Assembly (NCBI RefSeq): GCF_014138605.1
Contig: NZ_JACJHX010000015.1
Location: 1-64,000 of the forward strand
Length of the DNA stretch: 64,000 nucleotides
Reading direction: 5' to 3'
DNA from: Peribacillus huizhouensis
GTDB taxonomy: Bacteria > Bacillota > Bacilli > Bacillales > DSM-1321
Within the stretch, counting starts at the first letter, position 1; each line of letters starts with the position of its first letter. Position numbers and translations under genes: made by a program. Positions 7,667 through 15,729 of the stretch are shown one piece after another. The notes under the pieces were generated by a model, which saw only the letters and a list, made by a program, of their open reading frames with translations, ran no database searches and was not told where the DNA came from.

Positions 7667-8125
7667 ATGGGTTATTGTGAAGATATGAGAGAAATGATCG
7701 GAAATGCTCCACTGATAATAGTCCGACCAAGCGTTGCTATAATAAATAATAAAGGCGAAATATTATTGTATAGATATTCAGGTGCACTTTGGGGAATTCC
7801 AGGTGGAATTTTGCAGTTAAATGAGTCAGTTGAGCATTGTATTAAAAGAAATGTAAAAGAAGATTTAGGTTTGATGCTAAATTCTCTAAGATTATTTGGT
7901 GTTTACTCTGGTCAGGAATTAAAAACAAAACCTGAAAACGGTGAAGATGAATATCATACTGTTGCAATTGGTTATTTATGTACGGACTATGAAGGAGAAT
8001 TAATACCAGATGAGAATCAAGTAATTGAAGCTGAATTCTTCAAGTTGGACCAATTACCTGAAGAAACAGATCCTTCCATTAAGAAAAAGTTGGTTGAATT
8101 GAAGGAGAAGCTTGTAAAAAGTTAA
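7667..8125 (+). CDS. NUDIX hydrolase with altered Nudix box
   Basis: 152 residues. The NUDIX fold is clear: RPSVAIINNKGEILLYRYSG, LWGIPGG (41-47), then the Nudix box from Gly47 with Glu53 and Arg61. The consensus REUxEExGU reads RNVKEDLGL, i.e. Asn62 replaces the first Glu and Asp66 replaces the last. Because those acids bind the catalytic metal, activity may be weak or the substrate atypical. NUDIX enzymes cleave nucleoside diphosphates linked to another group. ATG lies 10 nt after the CopZ-like stop with ggaggatttt, so it is co-transcribed with it. It is not a usual mer gene. Confidence 0.85.
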   Translation: MGYCEDMREMIGNAPLIIVRPSVAIINNKGEILLYRYSGALWGIPGGILQLNESVEHCIKRNVKEDLGLMLNSLRLFGVYSGQELKTKPENGEDEYHTVAIGYLCTDYEGELIPDENQVIEAEFFKLDQLPEETDPSIKKKLVELKEKLVKS

Positions 8126-8213
8126 TGTAAAAGCTATTTCTTTATCGAGCTAACGAGTTCTTTAGCACGTTAACTAATAACAATTTTTGAAGTTCTTTTA
8201 AAATTTTTTGATC

Positions 8214-8239
8214 TTCAGCAATCAGGTGCGATTGCTGAA
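8214..8239. repeat. Cassette-type palindrome, perfect 10-bp arms
   Basis: TTCAGCAATC / GATTGCTGAA with spacer AGGTGC, 88 bp after the NUDIX stop. A weaker copy (GCTAACGAGTTCTTTAGCAC) lies at about 8148-8167, closer to the stop. Confidence 0.65.
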
Positions 8240-8297
8240 CAAAACAGGTAGAAATGATCTAACTTTTTTTAAAAACCTAACCTAAATCTGCTAAAAA

Positions 8298-8396
8298 TGA
8301 ATCTATTTTGATCAATCTTTTGTCACAATGGATTCTTCTTATTTATCATAAAATATGGGTTTGCGAGGTGTTTTTGATCAAACTTTATTTCAAACC
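8298..8396 (+). repeat. Type-1 hairpin copy D followed by type-2 hairpin
   Basis: GAATCTATTTTGA / TCACAATGGATTC around loop TCAATCTTTTG (8299-8335), then 66 bp later a second hairpin with loop TCAAACTTTATT (loop from 8378). The pair arrangement is also seen after copies at 1510 and 39552. Confidence 0.55.
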
Positions 8397-8529
8397 AACA
8401 GTTGTAGTAGCATAAGATAGAAACGACAATACGATTGCTCGTAAAGCAGGAACAGTACGTGTTAAAGTCGAAGTAATCGACACTGTATATGGTGAGTTTA
8501 TTCACCGTCTGTTTTTTATGTACTGATAC

Positions 8530-8790
8530 AGCCACTAACTACAAGAAGTTTGCCAAACTTAAAGGATCATTACACGAAATGGTTAATGAACACCAAAAAC
8601 AGTATGTGAAAAAAAGAATATATCACATACAACACGTTAATAACTTCCATAAACGATTAAAAGGGTGGTTGGAGCGTTCTCAAGGTATGGTAACTCATTA
8701 ATTGGACAACTACCTCTATTGGTTTCGTTGGCTCGAATAGGGAAAGATTTAGCATTTGGTAAATGAATAGAGCAAATGCTCATTTCAGCG
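8530..8790 (+). mobile_element. IS1595-family transposase, 3' fragment with stops
   Basis: The plus frame reads TNYKKFAKLKGSLHEMVNEH and YHIQHVNNFHKRLKGWLERS, and past a TAA the matching LDNYLYWFRWLE, the characteristic end of IS1595 transposases (DDE catalytic core last Glu region). Only the C-terminal third remains, with in-frame stops where a Tyr codon and later codons are expected. No terminal inverted repeat was recognised on the left. Upstream (8413-8490) an unrelated coding-like scrap ARKAGTVRVKVEVIDTVYGE is joined to it. Confidence 0.65.
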
Positions 8791-8839
8791 TGTCAAAAGT
8801 CTAAATATACAACGGTTGAGATGTTGCGATGTGCATAAA

Positions 8840-8862
8840 AGAGACCTCAAAATAGAGGTCAA
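8840..8862 (-). terminator. Hairpin terminator
   Basis: GACCTC AAAATA GAGGTC, just downstream of the peptidase E fragment on the minus strand and followed there by a T-rich run. Confidence 0.65.
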
Positions 8863-8866
8863 TAAA

Positions 8867-9181
8867 TTACTTTTCTATTGTAATATATTCATCGTCTTTA
8901 AGTCTCTTAATTTCACAATTTTCAAGCGTTTCAAATTCTTTCAGTCTATCTTCAATTGTCTTGCTTGTACTAACCTTGAACAAATCTTCTCTGTCGTAGT
9001 GAGGGAAAACAAGTTTATCCGTTAATCCTAATGCTGAAAAATCTTTAGTATTTAGTGTATCCATTTGCGGAGTTAAGTAATGAACGACCTTAATATTAGG
9101 ACCAAGTAGAACAGCACCAGCACTAACACCTACAATAAATACATTTTTTGAAACGAATGGCATTTTTCTGAAATAAGCGAT
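8867..9181 (-). pseudogene. Peptidase E (S51 family) 3' fragment
   Basis: The reverse strand encodes VSKNVFIVGVSAGAVLLGPN, where the Ser of GVSAGA is the S51 nucleophile. ALGLTDKLVFPHYDRED follows, with the FPHYD histidine block, then a normal C-terminus ending DDEYITIEK. Roughly the N-terminal half of the ~200-residue family is missing. The frame is open upstream only to a stop at about 9182, next to a degenerate cassette-type element (GCATTTTTCTGAAATAAGC). An internal ATG at 9161-9163 exists but would give an incomplete protein. Family role: cleavage of N-terminal Asp dipeptides or cyanophycin-like substrates. Confidence 0.75.
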
Positions 9182-9672
9182 TTAAATACAAAAATATTAA
9201 AAGAGTATAAAGATAAAATCAATATGGAGTAGCAATGAAAAGCCCTAAAAGAGAATTAATCTCTCTTTTAAAGCTTTTTTACGAACTAAACTTTAAAAAG
9301 TATGCATAACTAAAAAGTATGCATAACTAAATAAATATCATCTGCAATTCTAGACCTAATAATTGTTAAATAACAATAAACATGTCTAATTAAAGAAAAG
9401 TCGTTTCATTTATTATCAAAACATAAATTGTAAAAAGTCAAAAAATAAAGGTCGATACATATTAGACATCACCCTAGCCTTCAACTACTTACCTCAAAAC
9501 AAGAAGAAAACCAAAAAATAATAATTATCTACTTTCCATTGCAATGTTAAGAGATTCTCTTCATAAAATTCTCGATTTATCTATGGAGTAATGGAGTTAG
9601 CCTGAAGTTCAGTAAAAAAGGATATGATGATTATTAGCGTTCATACTAACAATAAGAAGCAGGGTGGATTTT
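9182..9672. other. Intergenic: terminator-like hairpin and a 17-bp direct repeat
   Basis: AAAAGAGA/TCTCTTTT hairpin with T-run at 9239-9281 and two head-to-tail copies of a 17-bp unit (AAAAGTATGCATAACTA) at 9295-9330. The rest is AT-rich with no gene. Confidence 0.5.
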
Positions 9673-9801
9673 ATGTATGATGCTTGGATTTATAATCATT
9701 TCATAATTACTATGTTCTTCCCTGTGTTAGTGATGGGTGGAACGATAATAATATCAGCTATCTTTATTTATTTTGTATCTAGAAAACAAAACAATTTGTA
9801 A
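9673..9801 (+). CDS. Small membrane protein, 42 residues
   Basis: ATG at 9673 follows caggGTGGatttt. Product: MYDAWIYNHFIITMFFPVLV then a second hydrophobic block GGTIIISAIFIYFV and a basic tail SRKQNNL. One long or two short membrane spans with positive-inside tail. Not recognised; the good ribosome binding site and clean frame support a real gene. Confidence 0.5.
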   Translation: MYDAWIYNHFIITMFFPVLVMGGTIIISAIFIYFVSRKQNNL

Positions 9802-10224
9802 AGGAATACCCCTATATATCTTTGATCATTAAGTTTAACCATAGCATTGAACGCTAATCTAAACACTTATCAAATGATTCCCCACTTTTAACCCCAGAAA
9901 TAGGATCTATGAACAGCGCATAGAATAGTATAGAAAGACTGCGGCTAATGCTAGACATGTAGGGGATGTTTTTATATGAGTACCAGAATGATCCGGCAGT
10001 TGAAAGGTTAAGGCAATAGGAATTAATCCAACTTGTATTTGTGTATGGATTTGGCTGCATATTCACCTATCCGCGCTTGTACTTACATGACCTCCTTAAA
10101 AATACAAGCCTTCTGCCCATTTCGTCACGTACATATGGAATCTTTATCCGAATGTAGAAGACTTAAACGTGCATCGCATATTATGGCTAAAGGCAAGATG
10201 CTTATTTTTACTTATAACAAGTAT
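9802..10224. other. Intergenic, no convincing gene
   Basis: A minus-strand frame (9854-10066) has protein-like sequence (SISRSLSILFYALFIDPISG) but no ribosome binding site and no family I recognise; it may be a remnant. Plus-strand frames here are antisense to the next gene. Confidence 0.3.
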
Positions 10225-10437
10225 TTACCTGTTTTTTCGCTCCCGATGTGCTTCAACGAAGTTTTCAGCCTCTCTGCGCATGAGAAAGAAGGTGATGACT
10301 CCAGATAAAATAGATCCACCGGCTGCTATCAGTATTCGTATTGGCATATCGATCATTGCATAATCTTTATTCAACATCCACATAGCAAAAAAATAAACGA
10401 TAATTATAACTGGAATAACTAAAATAAATCGTTTCAT
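10225..10437 (-). CDS. Small two-span membrane protein
   Basis: 70 residues: MKRFILVIPVIIIVYFFAMW (span 1), a short loop, then MPIRILIAAGGSILSGVITFFL (span 2) and a charged tail MRREAENFVEAHRERKNR. ATG is preceded on the minus strand by aaaggaagctgtagg. The topology places the charged tail in the cytoplasm. Family not recognised; similar short proteins are common in Bacillus. Monocistronic. Confidence 0.6.
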   Translation of the reverse strand: MKRFILVIPVIIIVYFFAMWMLNKDYAMIDMPIRILIAAGGSILSGVITFFLMRREAENFVEAHRERKNR

Positions 10438-10666
10438 CCTACAGCTTCCTTTCTTATTCCTTTTAATTTAGTTTATCATAAATCAAATAATAATATTTCC
10501 ATCATTTCCAAAGCTAATATTTCTAGCGTGTGAATACTGATGTATCATCTCCTTTTTTCATGGTTAAGAGAAGAAAAGTTTGCTTATTTAGGACTATTTT
10601 GAGAATAGCGTTAGCTTTATATGGTGTTATTGTAAATTTTTAATTATATCAAGGGGAAATGTTAAA

Positions 10667-10780
10667 TTGGAACCAAAAAAAGATAACTTAACAGTGAAAC
10701 CACCTACTACTTTTAGAGAACAAGTAGAGTTGTAAAAAAGTAGGAACCTAAAAAAGGAAGCAAAGAAATTTGAAAAATTC
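10667..10780 (+). pseudogene. Abi_2-like (AbiD/F) N-terminal remnant
   Basis: A TTG at 10667 after aaggggaaatg begins LEPKKDNLTVKPPTTFREQV and EL, then TAA (10733-10735), then KSRNL in the same frame. This closely resembles the start of Abi_2 family proteins (KPPLTYDEQIELLKSRGL). Nothing of the rest is recognisable; the following 370 bp carry many stops. Abi_2 proteins act in abortive phage infection. Identification rests on about 25 residues. Confidence 0.45.
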
Positions 10781-11472
10781 CCTATATATGCTGCAACATA
10801 TATCACTCAGAGGTTGTTAACCAAAACTAAAGGAAACAGATGTACGTGATTAAAGAAGACGAGCATAAAAAATTATCGGAAGAATCGCGAGTATAAAAGT
10901 TTTGTTATATAGAAGATTCATAACCGTATAGTAGGTTATCTTATAGAAATCCATGGAGATATCTGTGATGGTGATTTAGTAGATCATTAATATAACGTTT
11001 ATGGAAGGAATTATAAAAAACAGTTAGTACGAGAGCTAAAGGATTCTGGTTTTTATTATGGGAAATATTAACATTCGATGCAAGGTCAAATACGCGCAAG
11101 TAAGGTTTTGCACGGCAGCACTACAGCTAAAGATAAAAGAGATAAGGACGAAAGGAATGCACCCGTCAGGGTGCTTTTTTTTCTTTTCCATTTTGCCTTC
11201 CGAATCGTAAAACAGCGCAAGCCTTCTAAGCTTATCCGGTAGGACACCCGAACTTTACCGGCAAAAAGCTAAGAGGTCTAGTCAATCGATCAAGGGGCAC
11301 AAAACTATTTTATTAAAAAAGCTGTGCAACATAAAAAACTTTTGTGGAAAAACTTAAAACACCAAATCCATAATTGAAAAAACTTTAGGAGGTGGGACAA
11401 GTCCAATCGGTTAGCCAGAGAATCAATGGAAATAAGTAATTCAAGAAATTATACGAAAAAGGAGTGTTTTAA
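10781..11472. other. Decayed coding sequence and one strong terminator
   Basis: Short pieces such as NRIVGYLIEIHGDICDGDLV and YGRNYKKQLVRELKDSGFYY occur in a frame broken by stops (about 10920-11070). They look protein-derived but I cannot name the family. A terminator sits at 11157-11182. A ribosome-binding-like aaggagtg precedes the RadC remnant. Confidence 0.4.
11157..11182 (+). terminator. Rho-independent terminator
   Basis: GCACCC GTCA GGGTGC followed by TTTTTTTTC. It closes the decayed region that begins with the Abi remnant. Confidence 0.85.
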
Positions 11473-11740
11473 ATGGCATTAACCCCAATTATTGAAGTAG
11501 TACGATTAAGACAGGAATTCAGGGAATCATCAGAGTTTTCATCTTATCGGATTTCATCATCAGGAGATGCGCAAGAATAAGCAGTTTCATATATTGCAGA
11601 TGAAGATAGAGAAGTATTTCTTGTGATGATGCTAAACTAAAAATCAAGTTATCGGGCTTCATAGAGCATCAATGGGAAGTTTGACCGCAAGTATTGTCCA
11701 TCCAAGGGACGTATTAAAAAGCGCGAAAAATTATGAAAAA
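11473..11740 (+). pseudogene. RadC/JAB-domain protein remnant
   Basis: ATG at 11473 after aaggagtgtttta opens MALTPIIEVVRLRQEFRESS, then TAA. Other frames continue with YIADEDREVFLVM and VIGLHRASMGSLTASIVHPR-DV, the conserved RadC block preceding the JAMM metal site. At least two frameshifts and a stop separate the pieces, and the metal-binding HxHxSGDPxPS part is absent. RadC-like genes are common passengers of mobile and defence islands. Confidence 0.6.
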
Positions 11741-11956
11741 AATCTTACTGGAAATGAATAGGAACTTGAAATGATACGCAAGGAATAACTTTAAGTTTCA
11801 GATAAAGAAAAGCAAAGACATCGTAAGGAGTCTCAAAAAGTAGCGAGAAATTTTGATTTTACTGAAGCGGAAACTAGGATGCTTATTGACCAACAGTTAC
11901 AGGAATCTTTGTGGGATGCTGATACAGAAAAAATACGGTGGCGCACTGCTTCATGA
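11741..11956 (+). pseudogene. HsdR-like (type I restriction R subunit) fragment
   Basis: Immediately after the RadC block the sequence becomes coiled, charged residues (KNYEKNLTGNE, KEKQRHRKESQKVARN). It then reads FDFTEAETRMLIDQQLQESL and WDADTEKIRW before a TGA at 11954. The TEAETR-LID-QL-GW-AD-T-R pattern is the region at the start of the HsdR nuclease domain. Only this small part of a ~1000-residue gene is left. Together with the RadC and Abi pieces it marks an eroded defence island. Confidence 0.55.
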
Positions 11957-12167
11957 ATCCATCATTGTTTTTTTATTCTAATCTGGGTAGTTGTTCCACG
12001 TGTCTAGCCAAGGGTATTATTTATGCTATTTTACCAATTGGACCAACGAGCACTATGGCAGTGTTCATTTTTAATACTTATAAAAAGTTTTTCCCCTAGT
12101 TTAGATCCGGTCGAATCTACTCATACTATCGATAGTAATAGTCGAATTTCCCAGAGGTGAACCACAT

Positions 12168-12875
12168 TTGGAACTAATTTACCGAGCAGTTATTGTGTTT
12201 TTGGTCGGATTTTTATTTTTAAGGCTGTCAGGAAAAAAGGCCGTGGCCGAAATGCACTCGTTCGATTTATTGTATGTCTTTGTGCTTACGAATATTATCA
12301 GTGCACCGGTTGTGGTCAATAATCTCGGAAAAGCCATCATCTATGCTGGAATCACCGTTATTATTTATAAAATTATCGGCCGTTTATCCCTACATAATAA
12401 ATTAAGATGGCTCTTATATAACAGTCCTACTGTATTGATTCGTAATGGGGACATCGATCGAAAGGGACTGAAAAAGGTCCGAATGCCTGTGAATGAATTA
12501 TTGTCCCATTTGCGGGTGAAAGGTTACACGGATACACAAAATATCGCCATTGCCGTTATGGAGGATTTTGGTGATATAAGTGTCATACCTAAGGCTGATT
12601 ACCGACCTGTGCAGCCGAATGATTTAAACTTAAAGGTAAAAAAAGAATATGTGCCAATCCCTCTGATTATGGATGGCCAAATTGTTTCCCATAATTTAAA
12701 ATACCTAAAGCTGGACATAGATTGGCTAATGACTGAAGTGAAAATAATGGGTGAAAAAGTAGAGAGCATCATGCTGGCCACGTTTCAGGAAAATGGAAAG
12801 TTATTTATTGATAATAATGAAATCAAAGATCATAAAAATGCGCCTTATTACTACAAGCCAGGAGAGGATAATTGA
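12168..12875 (+). CDS. DUF421 (YetF/YcaP-type) membrane protein
   Basis: 235 residues. Three N-terminal spans (AVIVFLVGFLFLRLSGKK, FDLLYVFVLTNIISAP, KAIIYAGITVIIYKIIG; residues about 5-78) precede a cytoplasmic domain with SPTVLIRNGDIDRKGLKKVR and ELLSHLRVKGYTD. That is the DUF421 pattern found in the spore-membrane and YetF-type proteins of Bacillus. Some family members take part in spore germination or envelope integrity; the exact role is unknown. TTG start at 12168, 7 nt after agaggtga. Length is normal for the family. It is followed by a small gene of unknown type. Confidence 0.88.
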   Translation: MELIYRAVIVFLVGFLFLRLSGKKAVAEMHSFDLLYVFVLTNIISAPVVVNNLGKAIIYAGITVIIYKIIGRLSLHNKLRWLLYNSPTVLIRNGDIDRKGLKKVRMPVNELLSHLRVKGYTDTQNIAIAVMEDFGDISVIPKADYRPVQPNDLNLKVKKEYVPIPLIMDGQIVSHNLKYLKLDIDWLMTEVKIMGEKVESIMLATFQENGKLFIDNNEIKDHKNAPYYYKPGEDN

Positions 12876-12959
12876 TTAATTTCCCGCCCCAACTCAGCAT
12901 ATTCCTTTTTAAATATCATTAGGAATAAAGCTGTTGAGGGATGGGGAAAATAGCATTCC

Positions 12960-13169
12960 TTGATATTGAAGAAGTTCATTTCAAAAGAACAACTAAAATA
13001 TTTCTTTTCTGAGGCATATTATCTTCACTTGTACAGTCCTACCTCATTCGGATCATTTATTGTTCGAGGAGACATTCCTCTCTTGGATGCTTTTTGTTTT
13101 ACGGTACGTTATTGGTTAGTGTATACATTTATATTTATTTGTTCATTAACAATCTGGCGCTATTCTTAA
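12960..13169 (+). CDS. Hypothetical 69-residue protein with C-terminal membrane span
   Basis: TTG start at 12960 with only a weak upstream purine run (gatggggaaaa, too far). The product ends in RYWLVYTFIFICSLTIWRYS, a likely membrane anchor. The last codons overlap a cassette-type palindrome (ATTAACAATCTGGCGCTATT at about 13145-13164), and a second lies at 13178-13210. Unrecognised; could be a 5'-truncated remnant. Confidence 0.3.
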   Translation: MILKKFISKEQLKYFFSEAYYLHLYSPTSFGSFIVRGDIPLLDAFCFTVRYWLVYTFIFICSLTIWRYS

Positions 13170-13516
13170 AAAGAATTGTGCCTTATTTAGCTTTAGGGCC
13201 AATTTAATTGAATAAGACTTCCAAACAATACTGAGTATTTATTTGAGATGTAGATTTGAAATAAAGTCACTATGTTTATAAAAAAAGATGCGATGTTTTG
13301 AATAAAGTCGCGACGTTCCCCTTTGGATATGATTATCTAAATGAGTGTTTTTATATCGAATTAAAAGGCGGATTAATGAACTTTGATTGAAAATAGAGTT
13401 TTTCCTTTAAAGTGCCAGATTGTTGAAAATCGTGTAGACAAACGTTTTCGATCAGCTGGAAATTTTTAAAAATTAACTTTGTCTACAAACTAAAAGTTAA
13501 AATAAAAATATATTTG
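13170..13516. other. Intergenic before the LLM module
   Basis: A cassette-type palindrome (TAGCTTTAGGGCCAATTTAA, about 13188-13207) and two AATAAAGTC-type short repeats (about 13260-13310). No gene. Confidence 0.4.
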
Positions 13517-13545
13517 TTGACAATATTAATAAGAAAATATAATAT
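13517..13545 (+). promoter_or_regulatory. Sigma-A promoter of first LLM module
   Basis: TTGACA (13517-13522), 17-bp spacer, TAATAT (13540-13545). The second module has the same arrangement at 15855-15883, so the promoter was duplicated with the genes. The ATATCGGTATATC directly after it may be a regulator site. Confidence 0.75.
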
Positions 13546-13608
13546 CGGTATATCCTAATATTACGATTAACTTTTCTTTTTTAGTTTTTTTTAATAGAAG
13601 AATAACCT

Positions 13609-13853
13609 TTATCTCAATATCTATAGAAGAAGGTTTTACACAATCGGTAGAGTGGGCAAAATATGTTGATAAATCAGGATATCAACATTACTCGTTATCA
13701 TAACATCATAGTACAGATGCGTTAGCCTGGATCTTCTCCTGAAATTCATGCTAGCTATTTGTTAGATAAAACAGTTAATATTAAGGTAGGTACTGATGGT
13801 GTTATGTTACCACAATATAGTGCATACAAAGTAGCAGAGAACTTCAAGGAAGC
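13609..13853 (+). pseudogene. Degenerate first copy of the MsnO8-type LLM oxidoreductase
   Basis: Pieces such as EEGFTQSVEWAKYVDKSGYQ, HHSTDALA, SSPEIHASYLLDKT, NIKVGTDGVMLPQYSAYKVA and ENFK align in order with residues about 18-92 of the intact gene at 16026. They carry stops, small indels and a 3' end cut off where the ArsR gene begins. This is module copy 1 of a tandem duplication. Confidence 0.85.
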
Positions 13854-13886
13854 GTCTTTTGTAAAAAGAAAGGATACTGGTTAACG

Positions 13887-14225
13887 ATGGAAGAAAAACA
13901 AGTAATCATTGATGAAAAAATTGTAGACATGTTTAAAGCATTATCAAATGCAACTAGGTTGAAAATTATCCAAATGTTAAAAGAGCCGGAAAACAACTTC
14001 CCTCCCCAAGTTCATATCCATAAGGGAGACGATTTCCAAGGAGGGGTTTGTGTGGGAGATATACGAGATAAGATAGGCTTGGTTCAATCAACTACTTCTC
14101 AATATTTATCACTATTGCAACAAAGCGGTCTTTTAGAGATGAAACGAATTGGCCAGTGGACATATTATCGCAGAAATGAAAAAGTGATTACACAATTAGA
14201 AGGTTTTATTGGTAAACAACTGTAA
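13887..14225 (+). CDS. ArsR-family winged-helix transcriptional regulator
   Basis: 112 residues. MFKALSNATRLKIIQMLKEP (about 14-33) and CVGDIRDKIGLVQSTTSQYLSLLQQSGLLEMKRIGQWTYYRRNE form the ArsR-type winged helix, with the recognition helix at QSTTSQYLSLLQQ. No CxCxxC metal motif is seen: only one Cys (in GVCVGD), so it is probably not a classical metal sensor. It lies 34 bp after the dead LLM gene and 18 bp before an LLM gene, inside the same transcription unit. It probably regulates both module copies. A decayed second copy sits at 17107-17377. Confidence 0.88.
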   Translation: MEEKQVIIDEKIVDMFKALSNATRLKIIQMLKEPENNFPPQVHIHKGDDFQGGVCVGDIRDKIGLVQSTTSQYLSLLQQSGLLEMKRIGQWTYYRRNEKVITQLEGFIGKQL

Positions 14226-14242
14226 TACAATGGAGGAATTAC

Positions 14243-15205
14243 ATGAGTCTCAATCAGCATAAGGGATTTAATCGTATGTATCAAAAAGGTAAAATGACGC
14301 TTGGATTTTTACCACCATTTGAACCGATGACCAATGAGCTCCCAAAGATGGAAAATACAGTTGAACTCTCTCGTAAAATAGAAGATCTTGGATTTTCTGC
14401 AATTTGGTTACGGGATGTTACAATGCAAGATGCAAAATCGAATGATCACGGACAAGTCTATGATTTATGGATTTATTTAACCTATTTGGCTGCACACACG
14501 AAACATATAGCGTTAGGAACTGCAAGTGTGGTGCTTCCGTTGCGTCACCCTGTTCGAGTTGCCAAAGAAGCAACATCCATCGATCGGTTATTCCCTGACC
14601 GACTGATTATGGGAGTTGCTTCGGGAGACCGACAAAAGGATTTTACTGCTTTAGGAGTAGAGCGGGAAGGAAGAGGGAATCTCTTTCAACAGAACTTCAA
14701 TTTTGTTGAAAGATTACTAGAAGAAGAGCAGCCAACGATTGACTCTAATCAAGGAATGATAGAAGGAAGAAGTATGAAATTGATTCCAACTCCTGTTACG
14801 ACCATTCCGACGATGGTGACAGGGTTTAGCCAACAATCCATCGAATGGATCGCTGAACACGGAAATGGTTGGATTCAATACCCACGTGGTATCGAAGAGC
14901 AAGCCACATTAATTCGAAATTATCGTGAACTAGTAGAGAGAAAGAACCCAGGGTTATTTAAACCATTTACGCAAACTTTTTACATCGATTTATTGGAAAA
15001 TCCCGATGCGGTGCCGATGCCAATTCCATTAGGTTTCCGTTTAGGGCGTAATCATCTACTTGAATTATTATACAAATTCCAAGCAATAGGGGTTAATCAT
15101 TTGGCGTTTGTGCCTTATTTTGCACATAGACCAATGGAAGAAATGATTCAGGAAATTGGAGAAGAAATTTTACCACATTTTCCAACACATGACTCAATTA
15201 GTTAA
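14243..15205 (+). CDS. LLM class flavin-dependent oxidoreductase, BA3436-type (copy 1)
   Basis: 320 residues of the luciferase-like TIM-barrel superfamily. Visible family blocks: MTLGFLPPFEP (strand 1), FSAIWLRDVTMQD, HIALGTASVVLPLRHPVRVA (flavin-phosphate region), RLIMGVASGDRQKDFTALGV and IPTMVTGFSQQSIEWIAEHG. The layout matches the BA3436-type subgroup. It would use reduced FMN supplied by a reductase to oxidise an organic substrate; the substrate is unknown. ATG follows ggaggaatt. It is near-identical over long blocks to the gene at 17392, from which it arose by tandem duplication. Residues differ mainly near the N-terminus (PMTNEL vs PKSNLL) and C-terminus. Confidence 0.9.
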   Translation: MSLNQHKGFNRMYQKGKMTLGFLPPFEPMTNELPKMENTVELSRKIEDLGFSAIWLRDVTMQDAKSNDHGQVYDLWIYLTYLAAHTKHIALGTASVVLPLRHPVRVAKEATSIDRLFPDRLIMGVASGDRQKDFTALGVEREGRGNLFQQNFNFVERLLEEEQPTIDSNQGMIEGRSMKLIPTPVTTIPTMVTGFSQQSIEWIAEHGNGWIQYPRGIEEQATLIRNYRELVERKNPGLFKPFTQTFYIDLLENPDAVPMPIPLGFRLGRNHLLELLYKFQAIGVNHLAFVPYFAHRPMEEMIQEIGEEILPHFPTHDSIS

Positions 15206-15360
15206 GGTACCTTATATTCGGAAGAATGCAATTTTTATGATTGAATTCGTCAGCATTGTTTCACTTTTATATTTGAACCATCTTCCATTTATGCACAAAC
15301 AATTGTCCATGTAGGTGTTACTATTATCCAAATAGTTTTTTACTACCTTCTTTAGTATCA

Positions 15361-15671
15361 ATGGGGTCTTTAAAAATAGCGATTATTGCTGTTTCGCATG
15401 GAGGCCAATTTGCAGGTATCGATTTAAAGGAAAAAGGACATCAAGTTGATATATACGAACGTTCTGCTGTCACGATGGATGACAGAGGAGCAGGATTAGT
15501 CGTCCAACCGGAGAATCATTTCTTCTTGAATATCATTTAGCAACTCTACAAGATGTTACTGTTCCTCTCTCTTATCGAAGATTTCTTAGAAGGGATGGAA
15601 AGTTTGATGAGCTGCCACTCTACAATACTTTAAATAGATGCTTTTCCTTATGGAAATTATTTTTCAGGTAA
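15361..15671 (+). pseudogene. FAD-dependent monooxygenase, 5' fragment with frameshifts
   Basis: Reads MGSLKIAIIAVSHGGQFAGI then DLKEKGHQVDIYERSAVTMD and DRGAGLVVQP: the Rossmann GxGxxG-type FAD-binding start (here degraded to AVSHGGQFAG) of PHBH-type hydroxylases. Then a frameshift, after which VTVPLSYRRFLRRDGKFDEL and NTLNRCFSLWKLFF are readable in other frames. The remainder of the ~400-residue gene is missing. It fits an aromatic or heterocycle catabolic module with the LLM enzymes. Confidence 0.7.
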
Positions 15672-15729
15672 ATGTAAATTTTTCAAAGCCATTGTTTATA
15701 TATGATAGGAGGACAGGAGGGAACTTTTA

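Noticed and set aside
10033-10363. Two overlapping plus-strand frames
   Set aside because: Antisense to the small membrane gene at 10225-10437, which has a ribosome binding site; they have none.
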